From the NCBI GenBank assembly GCA_013339895.1, contig JABACO010000004.1, positions 8,332,085 through 8,396,084 on the forward strand: 64,000 nucleotides of DNA, in the 5' to 3' direction. The translations under genes were made by a program, and so were the position numbers. The notes under the pieces were generated by a model that saw only the letters and a program-made list of their open reading frames with translations, did not search any database and had not been told where the DNA came from. Position 1 is the first letter of the stretch; each line of letters begins with the position of its first letter. Positions 12,136-27,925 of this stretch are shown in pieces. The stretch comes from Ephydatia muelleri. Lineage: Eukaryota > Porifera > Demospongiae > Spongillida > Spongillidae.

Positions 12136-13819
12136 TCAATGGGTAGAGTATGCTTTGGTAAGGTGTGGAGTGCGGAGGGTGATGAGTGGTATGCGGGGGG
12201 TTACAGTTGGTAGTAGGTGGGGTGAGGGTGCTGAAGAGGGTGGGGTTACAGTAGGTGGTAAGTGTGAGGGGGTTGTAGAGGGTGGTAGGTGATGGGTCGA
12301 GGATGTTGAAGAGGATTGTAGGTGTTGTGGTGAGGGGGTTGTTGTTGCTGGTAGGTGTTGGGTTGAGTGGGTTGAAGATGGTGCCAGCCAGGGTGAAGAT
12401 GGTGGTGAAAAATGTGTTAGTGCAGAGGGTGTGGGTGAAAATGTTGCAGGAGATGACACTGCTGGAGGTGAGTATGACTGCCCCTGGTTAAAGATGGCAG
12501 CAGCCTCCAGCAGATCGATCCTTTCCTGCATCCTATTCATGCTCGCTTGCATCATATCGATGCTCGCTTGCATTGCAAGGACTGTTCTCTGCAACATTGC
12601 CAAAGGAGATGGCCCTGCATCATCCATCTCATGAGAGTGAGATAGTGAGGATGGCCCTCCAGCTGGCAGTAGATGAGGTCTGTGTGGCGCTGGTCCTTCC
12701 ACCGACATGGGTGGTAGTGCTCCTGGGGGGCCGGGGGGTGGTAGTGCTCCTGGGGGGCCGGGTGGTGGCAGTCCTCCTGGGGGGCCGGGGGGTGGCAGTC
12801 CTCCTGGGGGGCCGGGGGGTGGCAGTCCTCCTGGGGGGCCGGGGGGTGGCAGTCCTCCTGGGGGGCCGGGGGGTGGCAGAACTCCTGCAGGGCCAGGGGG
12901 GGGAACTCCTCCTGGGGGGCCGATGGGTGGCACTGCCCCTTGTTCCAGTGCCGCCAAACGGTCTGCCAGTCTTTGCTGGACACGCCTGGCGGCTCGTAGC
13001 TCTAAAGATACACATGAAGCAAACATCTCATGCACAATTTGCAACAACTAAACACAATTTGAAAGTTTTCAGAACTTTAGACCTGAGGTAATTGCATGGT
13101 TGTTGCAATATACTGAGTGTTTACAAATGATTGCAAAGAAATTTCATTAGTTATTACTCCATGCCAAAATTAGTTTGTTACTTTATACTTGGTTGTTAGG
13201 CACATTAAAATGGTAAAAGCAGCTTCCAATCTGATATGACTTGTTACAGCTCAAATTTGTTTGGGTTTAAGCTGTTACAGTAATGACTGGGATTTGGTTT
13301 CAATTTGTACTGAATTAAATTAGTGTTGTTTATAAAGTTAATGTTTGCAATCATTGAACTTCGTGCTTCATCATCCCCAATCATTTATCATGATTCCAAT
13401 TCATTTTAAGCCTTGATTTATGCTTATGTTGTTTTTTTTTTTAACATTATTTACCAATGTCGTAAAAATTATCAACTGTCAATCGGCCATGCTTAAACTG
13501 CCCTTTGTGAACACCGTTTATTAACACAAGTATCAATAATGATTACAAATACTGTTTTTAAAATATTTATTTACATAAGAATCATCCAAGCATCTGTTGC
13601 TCATGTTCAGCTGATGCATTATTTAGAAACACACTGGTAGATCATATTATGAAGACAATAATACAAATGACTACAAATAATTCAACTTCGATAACTTAAA
13701 CATTTATGCTCATCATCTTCATTGTGCAATCACGTGTTATCAAATGCAATGCAACTACAAATGAATAAACATAAACATAAATATTACTTACGGCGTAATG
13801 ACCCAGGAGCATGAGCCAT
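12136..13819 (-). CDS. Proline-rich coiled-coil protein with PPGPPGGLP repeats (two exons)
   Basis: Function unknown. Reading on the minus strand, the first exon 13819-13792 starts with ATG (M-A-H-A-P-G-S-L-R) and ends at a GTAAGT donor. The second exon starts at 13001 after TATCTTTAG and continues in phase to a stop at 12136, giving 297 residues. The order is an Arg/Leu-rich helix (RVQQRLADRLAALEQG), about eight 9-residue PPGPPGGLP-type repeats, a second amphipathic helix with Met heptads (about residues 150-180, LQRTVLAMQASIDMMQASMN) and a Pro/Ser/Thr tail. The layout, a coiled coil plus low complexity, could be structural or a transposon accessory protein. A diverged copy at 36.3-37.6 kb in the same orientation shows that it belongs to a dispersed family. 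The continuous frame through the intron supports it; expression is unproven. Confidence 0.5.
12711..12928. repeat. 27-bp coding minisatellite, about eight copies
   Basis: A 27-bp unit containing GGCAGTCCTCCTGGGGGGCC and a G-run repeats about eight times inside the minus-strand coding exon, encoding tandem nine-residue Pro/Gly repeats. The four central copies are virtually identical, which suggests recent homogenisation. The plus strand carries closely spaced G-runs of five to six that could form G-quadruplexes. Confidence 0.9.
13002..13791 (-). other. Intron of the proline-rich gene
   Basis: The segment is bounded on the minus strand by a GTAAGT donor (from 13791) and a TTTAG acceptor (to 13002). 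It is AT-rich and contains nothing else I can name. Confidence 0.45.
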
Positions 13820-13978
13820 TGTTGGACGATGTATGCCTATAAAATGTAATTTTGCAAATATGATCAGTTTGACGAAATCCATATTGCAACTAGCTTATAG
13901 CATTCTAAATGACAATGGCATAGTTTGCATGTAGTAATAAATCTTTCGTATATTTTCACATCAAACTCTCATAACAGA

Positions 13979-14534
13979 GTGTCTCCGTAATTTCAGTCCC
14001 AAAATTTTGGGCGCTTGTAGGCAGTTGTACCGGGTCATAAAATAGGGAGAAGAATAGATAACCATGTAGTTAAATTGTATTATATATATCTGTGATAAGC
14101 TAAGAAACAATATTTTTTGCGATTCCACTGGAAGAGATGAAGAGCTATCCATTGTCAGAGACGAATGGTTCGGAGGTCTGACGCAATTCGGGTTTAGCAA
14201 AAATTATGCAAACTGTGAAAGAGAAATCGCTTGAAACGCTTGCGTCAGTAATAAAAGCCCACTTGCCTATCACCATTGATGAACTTATTGTCAAACTGAA
14301 TAATGTGCCTATAAAAACTTTTTATTTAGGTCGCAAACTGCTATTTCACGGATGCCGACCGCTTAACTTCGGTAGCCTACTTCTTAGTAGCATTACAATT
14401 GTAGGATATCCCAAACATGGGAACCAACTCTGGCACTCAATCATGTCTGTTTCAACGGTCTCAGAGTATTATTAATCGCTTCTCCTGATTTTTGCAAAAT
14501 AATTGCCCTTTTGGGTCTGAAATTACGGAGACGC
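13979..14534. mobile_element. Short terminal-inverted-repeat transposon (MITE-like)
   Basis: The left end GTGTCTCCGTAATTTCAGTC and the right end (complement GCGTCTCCGTAATTTCAGAC) form an inverted repeat of about 25 bp, and both continue into CCCAAAA. The 556-bp interior has a plus-strand open frame of 89 residues (14206-14475) and an opposed frame, neither resembling a known transposase. No clear target duplication was found, so the superfamily cannot be assigned. It is probably a non-autonomous DNA transposon. Confidence 0.7.
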
Positions 14535-17500
14535 TTTGATAAAACAGTTTAAATCATCAAAGATAGAAGTGTGGTTGAGATGGGTTAAGAATTAAAATGG
14601 TCATAGTACCCAAAAAATATCAGGGCATTAGTGCACATTGCATAATAGTGTTTTGGATGGATAGTAAGTACGGAGTAAGACACACATTCGTTACATTGAA
14701 AAAGGACAATGATCGCGCCGTTGACACAGGTATGAGCTCTAATAGACGCACGTTTCAAGTCACATGCTGCATTTATTGACGTATACTTTTGCATGCGCGT
14801 GATTCACCCATATATTCGTAGCTTTTTAAGAACACGATGAGCGGGTCCGGTGCTCCTTTTTAGTATCTAGCCCCCCTCCCCCCCCCCCCCCCCCCCGTGC
14901 GCCTATAATGATTCGCTCACCACCTGACCCCCAACAACTATTTTCTCACAGCCGCCACATGAACAACCGTCGATTCGAATGCACTTACGATGGACATTTT
15001 GTAGATGGTTCATGTAACGTCGACCCTGGGTGTAGCACCTTTTCTCTACATCACCCAGGGGCGAGCGAAGTGTCAAATGCGGTCTGCGAGTTCCCTATAT
15101 AGTGACACAAAAATACAACGTTTAGAGAGATTTGTATCACTATGGGCTGTCTCACCTGCCACCTGATGACAAATGCCTCGTGGCACTTAAAGCAACACAG
15201 CGGCCTTTCGTTCTGCTGGTTGTAACGATCAACCAGCAGGTTTCGGACATCGCTAGCACAAAGCTGCAATCCAAGTCACCATTGGCATGGCACAAGATAC
15301 GGTAATGTAGACATGATGCGTGTGTTGTAATGCAATTGTGAAACTCACAGTTTGCCCGACTGCCATCGAAAAACTTCTTGATCGGTCTTTTGATCGCTAA
15401 TACTTTCTTTTTTAATCTTTAGGCTATATGTTCGTTTGAATTAAGTTGTATTATTTTTGATATATCGATACGGGCACTGCAAAAGTCAAGACACACAAAA
15501 AAGCTTCTATACGCGCAAAAGTGGAACAAGTTCATTGCCAGAATTAAGTCTTTTATACTCCGTCATCATAGCATGTGGCACGTGAGTGCAAATGCAATTA
15601 AGGCTAATTACTGTCAATAAGAACGTCTGTCACAGACATATTGCGATGGAATTATACATGTAGGATAAAATATCTAGTATATGTAGAAAGTTCGGTACCT
15701 TCATCTATATGTAAAGACAGCCACGTGTCGACCGCTCCAGTTATCCACATTTAAGTTGAGGTTACAAGTCTGGAGTTGCTATTGCTGCACGGCTTCCTCA
15801 TGTTCGGTGGTTGTGACACGTGAAATGGAAAAATGTACGCAAAGCGACATGTTCGTCCCGATCAGCGGATTATTTAAAGCTAGAGTCTCTCTATACATGC
15901 GGTCGCTAAGGTCTCGTTCCCACCTGAGGTGCATGTTATGATAGGGATTCCCCTCCTCCCCCCCCTCCAAATGGCACAGCCAGGGGCCCGCCCATGGATC
16001 TTGGCGGCCCTTGGACAGTCGCATGCGTACAGAGACTCAAAGTTACAGGAGGGAGGAGGCATGAGTACTGGGACTCCGTCCAAATCATAATGTCACGCGT
16101 AGTCTCGTACTCAAGTCTCCCTTGTTTGTACAACACGCTGTGTGAACTACGACTGAATCAAACCAACTACTCAGGAAGAGACCCATAACTGGTAGAAAGT
16201 GAGAGAAATCGTAAGTACATCTGTGATCGCGCCATATGCAAACGTACATGTACTCAGTATGATATAGTACATTGGTTATGGCGATAGCATGTTGACAAAG
16301 TCTCGTTCCCAGACTGTCTGTTGTTTGTGAATGTGTGTGTGTGTGTATTTTCAGCCGCAACAGCTCTGTAATGCCTTATCCTTCTCATCATGAGTCAGTA
16401 GTACCATAATCCTGTAATCTTTTCTCCCAGCTGCCATCCTTCCGCCCTCCCTTCCCCTCCCCTCCCCTCCCGACAGTGATTTCATACTTGGCAGTGCAAT
16501 TGAGCATGACATACATGTGTGCTCATTCATTGATGGATAACACGGTAACTGCTCATTCAGTTATTGGTTCAACCAATGACCATTGAAGTCGTACTCTAAG
16601 ATATCGTTTTATCAAAGTACTCTTGGCATGTCATACATGTACACTCATGGCTTTAAATTATATACCATTGATTGAAATGCTCTTAACTAATTATATGTAT
16701 GACATGAATCACCACAGCTTACAGTGTACATGAGGTGACTTAAATTGCAAATGATTACCAACTACATGTTACATATGAAAGACTCCTATGGTTCAGCACA
16801 ACATACATTTATCACAGGCATGAAAGAATTAAACTGTACCATTAGGAAGGGAGAAAAACATCCTATGGATTAGACTACCTAGCAGTATACAGGGTGCACA
16901 TGTACATGTAACACTATTCTTAAATTGCCTGTGGCTAATTGCGTCATTAGCAGGATGCATACTGTTATCTCTCATTAAAGGGTGTGCATAATAATTAGAA
17001 CTTTCCCCACTCCCTTGATTCTGCCTGGTGGGGGTTGGGCCTCAATGCAGGCCCGGAGGGTGAAGCCTGGTCCAGAATATGTCACCACTGTTGTCCTCTC
17101 AGAAGACGTATAAAGGATCTGCCCTTCCAACGCAACGGAATGAGAGTGTGTATGTAATAAGTTCCAGCCAATACACCGCATAACCCCACCCAGGTTCTCT
17201 CTTTCTCATTAAATAGTTAGCTGCTTAATACACAAAGAGGTCCAGCGGGATCATTCGATCTGTTTTTCTGTCTTATGCCGCCATGCTCGTGGTCCCTCAC
17301 ACTCTATTATTCTTCTGCGACAAACTACTAGTTTGTCAAGACTGAGTGTCGACATTTCCATTAGATTTGCACGGTTGGTAAGTCACCCTAAACTGATGTG
17401 GCTATACTGACAGGGCTCCATCTAGCTAGTCTGGTGTTGCCATCTTCATTTTACCCAGCCATTCTAATGCATGGTGGTCTGAAGGGTACACCCGAAACGC

Positions 17501-18161
17501 ACTGGTAACCAACTTGATTGCCAGGCATTCGGTTTAAAATTCTGTCATAGAAAACCTTTCTACCACTGCACTCACACCCCCCCAGTGTAAGTGAAATTTG
17601 GGTGGGGGTGGGGGGGAGGGGTATCCAGTGCTCAGCATTTAATTATTTCCCTGTGTGTGCAACGTACTGTATTGTATGTGTGTAACAATAATCTCTGCAT
17701 GTACATGTACCACTGTACATGTACTGTATGGTACATATGCATCTGTACATGCATTTAGCTGATTACTTCCTCCAGTTACCATAGCACCCCTCTTGCACTT
17801 ATTATAATCACTCTATACTGGTGATCATAATTTCAAAGCCATTCACAGCAGCATGGAAGGTTAAGCAATGGTGGCATCAAAGCTTTGCAAGAGCTATGCA
17901 ACCACATGTGGATGCTTTCTTCTGTGCCTCCCCCCCCCCCCCACACACACACACACTCCTCTACCCCTGTGGTTGCATGTTCAAGCATATGGGAGGCACA
18001 GATCTGTATCTCATTGTGTTCACAAACTAAATTTAGCAGGGATGCTTGTACCTGATTGTTCATATTCATTATCTCTTATCATGCATACATGTATGCATTA
18101 CATGGGCTCTTTCAACAGGCTTCATTAGACACAAGTAGCTGCATGTGTCCTTTGCACTGCT

Positions 18162-18163
<2 letters not shown>
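14535..18163. other. Intergenic DNA without a supported gene
   Basis: No domain-bearing frame was found on either strand. The stretch contains a poly-C run (14871-14896), short GT runs near 16334, a G-rich patch near 17600 and several TACATGTA words. Short open frames look random. Confidence 0.55.
14871..14896. repeat. Poly-C homopolymer run
   Basis: Twenty-six bases are C except for a single T at 14877. The long G-run on the other strand could form a quadruplex and is prone to length errors in sequencing. Confidence 0.95.

Positions 18164-18206
<43 letters not shown>
18164..18206. repeat. (TG)n microsatellite
   Basis: About 21 uninterrupted TG dinucleotides. Confidence 0.97.
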
Positions 18207-18208
<2 letters not shown>

Positions 18209-18308
18209 CAGGAATGAATTCAACATACCACTATCTGATCATCTTATGCAGGCACATATATCAGCTTTCTGGCATGGGCTCTTTCAATACACCTACAGTG
18301 CAGCACAG

Positions 18309-18309
<1 letters not shown>

Positions 18310-18347
<38 letters not shown>
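18310..18347. repeat. (GT)n microsatellite
   Basis: Nineteen uninterrupted GT dinucleotides, about 100 bp from the previous GT run. Confidence 0.97.
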
Positions 18348-18348
<1 letters not shown>

Positions 18349-18432
18349 TGATAAGTCGTTTGTATTACTGTAGATCAGGAATTAAATTTTTCCATCTTCA
18401 AAATGCAGCATGATGGTTGTGTTCAGTATTTC

Positions 18433-19185
18433 ACCCTCTGCCCCCTCCTCCTCCCCCTGCCCCCTCCTTATCTCCCTTCCCCTCCTCCTCTCCCTGCCCC
18501 CTCCTTCTCTCTCTGCCCCTCCTCCTCTCCCTGCCCTCTCCTACTCTCCCTGCCCCTCTCCCTGCCCCCTCCTCCTCTCCCTGCCCCCTCCTCCTCTCCC
18601 TGCCCCCTCCTCCTCTCCCTGCTCCCTCCTCCTCCCCCTCCTCCTCCCCCTCCTCCTCCCCCTCCTCCCCTCCTCCTCCCTCCTCCCCCTCCTCCTCCCC
18701 TCCTCCCCCTCCTCCCTCCCCCTCCTCCTCCCCTCCTCCCTCCTCCTCCCCATCCTCCCCCATCCTCCTCCCCCTCCTCCCCCTCCCTCCTCCCCTCCTC
18801 CCCCGCCTCCTCCCCTCCCTCCTCTCCCTGCACCCTCCTCCTCTCGCTGCCCCTCCTCCTCTGGCCATGCCCCTCCTCCGTTCCCTGCCACCCTTCTCCC
18901 CCTGCCCTACTCCTCCTCTCCCTGCCCCCTCCTCCTCTCCACTGCCCCTCCTCCTCTCCCTGCTCTCCTCCTCTCCCCTCCGCCTCCCCGCGCCTCCTCC
19001 TCCCTGGGCACCCTCCTCCTCTCCCTGCCCCTCCTCCTCTCCCTGCCCCCTCTTCCCCCTGCCCCTCCTCCCTCTCCCTGCCCCCCTCCTCCTCTCCCTG
19101 CCCCCTCCTTCTCTCCCTGCCCCCTCCTCCTCCTCTCCCTTCCCTTTTCTCCTCTCCCCGCCTCCTCTTCCTCTCCCTGCCCGCT
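18433..19185. repeat. 750-bp pyrimidine-rich tract
   Basis: The plus strand is almost entirely C and T, built from variants of CTCCCTGCCCCCTCCT and CTCCTCCCC, with isolated G mostly in CTGCCC. All three plus frames and the minus frames stay open for 250 or more codons because neither strand can readily spell a stop. The resulting Pro/Ser/Leu or Gly/Glu/Arg peptides are not evidence of genes. Such mirror-like purine/pyrimidine DNA can form triplexes. Confidence 0.9.
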
Positions 19186-19526
19186 GTACAGTATTGTACA
19201 GATGCAACATGGCATGTTTGACTCATAATGCTTTACGATATGAATTCCATGTGTGAGAATGTACACAATTTACTCAGAAAAGAAGTGTTGGAAGCTACAT
19301 GTAGGAGTGTGCTCATGCTATCATGAACTTTTATCAAACTTGTAATGTGCCCAGTTGCCTTAGGGTGATACAGTAGACACCTGCATTATTTTCTCCTTAC
19401 AGTGTACAGTACATGTATGTGCAGTTGCCTGTGCCCTGCTACAATCATGTGAGCTCATTAGAGTACAGATTGACATGATCACCACAAGCCACTCCTTTTC
19501 CCACCACTTCCTACTGCTATCAACAT

Positions 19527-23598
<4,072 letters not shown>

Positions 23599-23764
23599 AT
23601 GTCCTGTGATGCAGTAAGGAAGCTTTCTCAGTCCTTGATATAATTTTGTGCATGATCGTCTTGCAGATATTTCTATTTGCATCTGGTTGTCTGACACCTG
23701 TACTTGATATTGCGTGTGCAGCTGTGTCTACCATGTGAACAAATGTATACATTTTACCTTGCAG

Positions 23765-24532
23765 GTACAGGGGACTAATGACAGCAGCATTGCCAGCAAG
23801 CTATCCATGGTAAATGCTGGATACTTCTGTGATCCGTATCTGAAATTTTTTGTGACCAAGTCCCCGCGAAGAGCACCAATTATTAACAGGTGTGTACAGT
23901 GTTAAACGTTGCTGTGTATAGGGTAGATTAGGTCGTACTCGGCATGCGGTAGCGTAGGTAGTGTTTGGCATTCATGTTATTCTCAAGGGAACTTAGTTGC
24001 ATTAAACTATACTTGCTGCATCCTAAGACAACCCAGAAGGAGGGTTTTTATCCTGTTTGGAAATATTGAAATGTTTTCCTTTGAGGCTCCATATTGTGTT
24101 GAAAGTGCAATCCTACAGTAGACTACTCCTCAGGTTACCGTAGCCTGTGCCCGCTGTATGATTTATTTCACTACAGGGGATACTATGTATGCGTGAAAGC
24201 AGTTGATCATTTACTGCGTGCATTTCTTCAGTGCTTCTCAATGCAGCATGTGCAGGTAAACTTGGCAATTAGTCAAATGTATGTTTTTATTTTAGCTTGC
24301 ATCCATTTGATGGCCATGCATATTGTTTGATTGCTTAGTGCATGTATTTTTTTTCTCTCCCTGTATTTTCACCTCCTTCCAAGCCAAACTCTTCCCCTTT
24401 CCTTTGAACAGTTATAATTTGCACTCACCCAGCTCTCATGGTCCCTAGGTGATCTCATTAGGTGCAGGGTTTGACACAAGCTTCCTGCGACTAATTGGAT
24501 TACATAGTGTGCAGGACTGCCATTTGATTGAG
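23765..24532 (+). pseudogene. LCMT2: TYW4/LCMT2-like exons 2-4 (N-terminal methyltransferase region)
   Basis: Exon 23765-23889 encodes VQGTNDSSIASK and then GYFCDPYLKFFV and RRAPIIN, the conserved start of the LCMT family (asparagine-threonine-asparagine-aspartate-serine-type motif, then RRAPLIHRGYY in relatives). Exon 24177-24255 continues with RGYYVCVKAVDHLLRAFL in the right phase. Exon 24449-24532 gives VISLGAGFDTSFLRL, the glycine-rich SAM-binding loop, and ends in LIE at a GTACAT donor. These three exons are intact and join in frame. A short first exon (M-S-C-D-A at 23599-23613, donor GTAAGG) is plausible. The next exon lies beyond the Kolobok insertion. Confidence 0.85.
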
Positions 24533-25253
24533 GTACATTGAGTGAGAGGAGCATGCTTAACTTCCATTGCAGTAGGAGAATGAGTTACAGTGTAGGTGTA
24601 CTTGTATATAGCAAGTGTTATCAAATACACTAGGCCAGTGTGGCATGGATTGTCCAAGTGGTCCATATAACATTCATGGGACCTGTTTTTACAGTAGGTT
24701 TGGTCCAGTTTAGTTCATTGCTTACTTTTTTTTCTACCAAAGTATGAGAAACAGTACTAAAAAATGACTGTACATGAATTTATCTTCAAGCATGTATTAG
24801 TGATGAAAGTAAGCATCATTAATCATCGTTTCGAATTTAAAACTATATCCTTTGTACACATTGATGTATAAAGGTCTACCGTGTATTCAATTTTGAGACT
24901 GCTTTTTCAAACACCACACAATTATCTTTGCGTAACTTGTATTTCAAGTTGATGAATTCAAAATAGTGTGAACCCTACAAATATATATTTTTCACCCAGC
25001 TGCAGTGCCTAATCATTTAATTCTAAACTTGTTAGAAGCTGTTTTCTCGATTCTTTATCAATACAGCCCTAAAAATATTTTTATCTAACCTCAGTGAAAT
25101 ACCTAATTATTTAATTCTAAGCTTATTGAAAGCTGTTTGCTTGATTATTTATCAATAAAGTTTTTTCTTGTAGTTAGCTCATGATTATTGCCTTCTGAAG
25201 ACTGATTATAATAGTACTATTATAAACTAGGTATCATCTAAGCAGTTAAACAT
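24533..25253 (+). other. Intron sequence left of the Kolobok insertion
   Basis: This is intron between the LIE exon (ends 24532) and the VDF exon (starts 28825). It is AT-rich and contains an imperfect tandem duplication at about 25002-25165. Confidence 0.7.
25002..25165. repeat. Imperfect ~88-bp tandem duplication
   Basis: Two diverged copies each contain a TAATTATTTAATTCTAA-type block, a TTGAAAGCTGTTT-type block and ATTTATCAATA. The left copy starts near 25002 and the right near 25090. Confidence 0.75.
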
Positions 25254-25399
25254 TTAAAGGGGAACTATCATGGGAAAATAATATCATCTTAAATGGTTGT
25301 AATCATAAGTAAAATGATATTTGGCCAATAATTTTTTTTGTTGCTGTTACCATAATCAAGATAAATTCAAGTTAATACATGGGTTCCGCCCTCTTTTTG

Positions 25400-25449
25400 G
25401 GCGCCATGTTTTTATTCAAGTTAGCTATCTTTGACGTCACTGGTCTGTT
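25400..25449 (+). promoter_or_regulatory. Left subterminal block, likely transposase promoter
   Basis: GGCGCCATG (25400-25408) and TTTGACGTCACTGGTCTGTT (25430-25449) recur, inverted, at 28502-28510 and 28471-28490. In both places the start codon of the adjacent gene follows within about 21 bp (25470) or 12 bp (28459). TGACGTCA is a perfect cyclic-AMP response element, and GGCGCC is also palindromic. Conservation at equal distance from both ends implies a shared role in transcription or transposase binding. Confidence 0.65.
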
Positions 25450-25469
25450 TATACGCGTTTCTATCAAGT

Positions 25470-27899
25470 ATGCCATACTGTATAGCTGTTTGCTGTCGCA
25501 ATAGAGACGATAATTGCGCCACTGGCGTTTCTTTTCACCGATTGCCTGTGAAAGATCCTGTTCTACTGAAGCAGGTGAGTTTTGCCACTTGGATATGTCC
25601 CAACGTATTCTTTTCTCTGCTGGTCATAGTGGCTCGTGAAATGTGGTGTGACTGATGCACCAATAACGGATCCAAATGCAAGAGTTTGTAGCGTGCATTT
25701 TACCAAGGATGACTTTATCAAGCCTGTGTTACAAGATTTTAAACCATTCAAGGCAACTTTGAAGCCGCATGCCATTCCAAGTGTCTTCAGTCATTGTCCT
25801 CTTCCAAAACGACGACGGTTTAGTGAAATGAGGGCAGCTAGAAGAGATAGGAAGGATATTATAGACAGTCTTTTTTCAGATTCATCGTGTTCTGAACCAT
25901 ATCTGAGTGATGCATCGTTGTCGTCTAACACATCGTCAGTTCTCGATCCACCCAACAATCGTCTAACACATCGTCAGTTCTCGATCCACCCCTCATATGT
26001 ACCACGAACTAGAGATATAGGCGTGCAGTGTGGTAAGTTCTAGGCATGGATAGCAGCTTTTGTGTGTTTGAATCTATACCATTATGGCTCATTTGTCATT
26101 AAGGATTATTCACATCCATTTCTGCAGATATACAACCTTTGTTAACTCGCTCTGGTATACAGCATGCAGGCTTTTATCCTCAGCCAAATATTGTGCATAA
26201 TGTGGGAACACAGGCTGATATGTTCCTTTCTTGCTCCACTGCAACTCATCATCCCACTGCTGAATTTTCCGGCTCACTGTCAATGGAAGGTACAGTCACA
26301 GATCTTTCAGATGCCTCGTATTGTCTTTCCCAAGAGACAGTGGAGACAGAGGAAGAGCATTTGTCACAGGACAGAGATCTGGATGCCAAAGATATTGCAG
26401 GAAGCAAAACGTACTTGGTGTACGAGTCGTCACTACTGAGGCTTATGAGAAAGTGTTATGTTTGGGTCAAATTGTTGAGCTGAAAACTTCTACATGAGGT
26501 ACATTATTGGTTGTGCAAGGTTCTTGCCCTGATGGGCATAAGCTTTGTTGGGAATCCCAGCCTATGGTCAAAGTCATAGCCTCTGGGAATCTTGCACTAT
26601 CCGCAGCTATTCTTTTCTGTGGCCTGACTTACACTAAAGTGGCAAACATGACAATATGCCAATCTTTAGTGAAAGTACATTTCATACACTTCAGAAAGAA
26701 TACTTATATCCTGTTTTGCACACTACATATGTGCAACAACAGCAGACAGTGACAGAATTTCTGAGGGGAAAACCATTACAGTTGTCTGGTGATGGTCGTT
26801 GTGACAGTCCTGGTCATAGTGCTAAATATTGCACTTACTCCCTTATGGACTCTGTCACTGATCTCATACTAGACTACAGTTTAGTACAAGTTACTGAAAC
26901 AGGTAGCTCTGTAGCAATGGAGAAAGAGGGCTTGCAACGCTGTCTATCAAATGTGTTGTCAAGTGGTCTTCAAATAGAATCAATAGCTACTGATAGACAT
27001 ACATCTGTGGGTGCCCTAATGAAGAAATAATACCGTCATATAGAGCACCAATATAATGTATGGCATTTAGCTAAAAATGCATTGGCAAGAAGCTTATGCA
27101 GAAAGGAAAAACAAAGAAATGTGAGAAGTTGTTGCCATGGATCCAATCTATCACAAACCATCTTTGGTGGTGTGCACAAACATGTAACAAAGATCCTGAG
27201 CTATTGTGTGCAAAATGGGTATCCATTGTGCATCACATATCAAATGTCCATCAGTGGGGAGATGGTGATGGATTGTTTGACAAATGTGCTCATGGTACAT
27301 TGAGTTGTGAAGAAATACGTACCAAGTTATGGTTGGAACCCAGCAGCCCTTCTCACACCGAATTATGCAATATAGTACTAAAAAATACTTTGCTGCGGGA
27401 TATAAAGAAACTATCATGGTTTCAACATACTGGCTCACTAGAAGTGTTCCATTCCCTTATAACTAAGTATTGCCCCAAAAGGCAATACTTTAGTTACATG
27501 GGAATGCAAGCTCGCACTGAGCTAGCCATCATTGAACACAATCATAACACTGACAGAGAACAGGCTGTTACTGCTGCAGGTATTGTTTCTTGCAGTCTGC
27601 ATACATGTATGCATGCATGCAGATGAAATGCTAGTTTTTGTACAGGACAACTGAGATACAAGCTTGAATATAGCAAGAGAACAAAGAAGTGGGTAGTAAA
27701 GCCTATAGCAGAGCACAAGCAACATGACTACTTGCTTAACATGATGGAAGATGTCATCAAGCTTAGACTACGTGACAGGCATGAGGATACTACTGACATA
27801 GATACCCCTATAGCTAAAGATATTCCCCGTAATATAGCTGTAGTACAGAGACCTAATAAATGTGAGAAAATTACAGAACATGTAACTAGATATCAATGA
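25470..27899 (+). pseudogene. THAP-domain Kolobok-type transposase, frame-broken
   Basis: Exons are 25470-25574, 25630-26032, 26128-27579 and 27646-27899, with GT-AG introns and compatible phases. Exons 1-2 encode a THAP zinc finger: C-x4-C (CIAVCC), SFHRLP, tryptophan at the start of exon 2, RVCSVHF and the terminal AIPSVF box. The catalytic region holds the acidic residues expected of a DDE enzyme: LSGDGRCDSPGHSAKYC, ATDRHTS, and HTGSLEVFHS, with KYRHIEHQYNVWHLAK-type sequence between. Lesions in exon 3 are frame changes near 26440-26500 and 26645, a TAA at 27028 and a frame change near 27110. It would cut and reinsert the element at TTAA, but this copy cannot encode a full enzyme. The stop is only 26 bp from the stop of the opposed gene. 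Confidence 0.88.
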
Positions 27900-27925
27900 A
27901 ATTGGTATGTTTGCTTGTATAAAAC

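Noticed and set aside
18403..19266. Open frames of 250-279 codons on both strands in the pyrimidine tract
   Set aside because: The sequence is nearly all C and T, so stop codons are almost impossible. All frames stay open at once and the peptides are pure low complexity.
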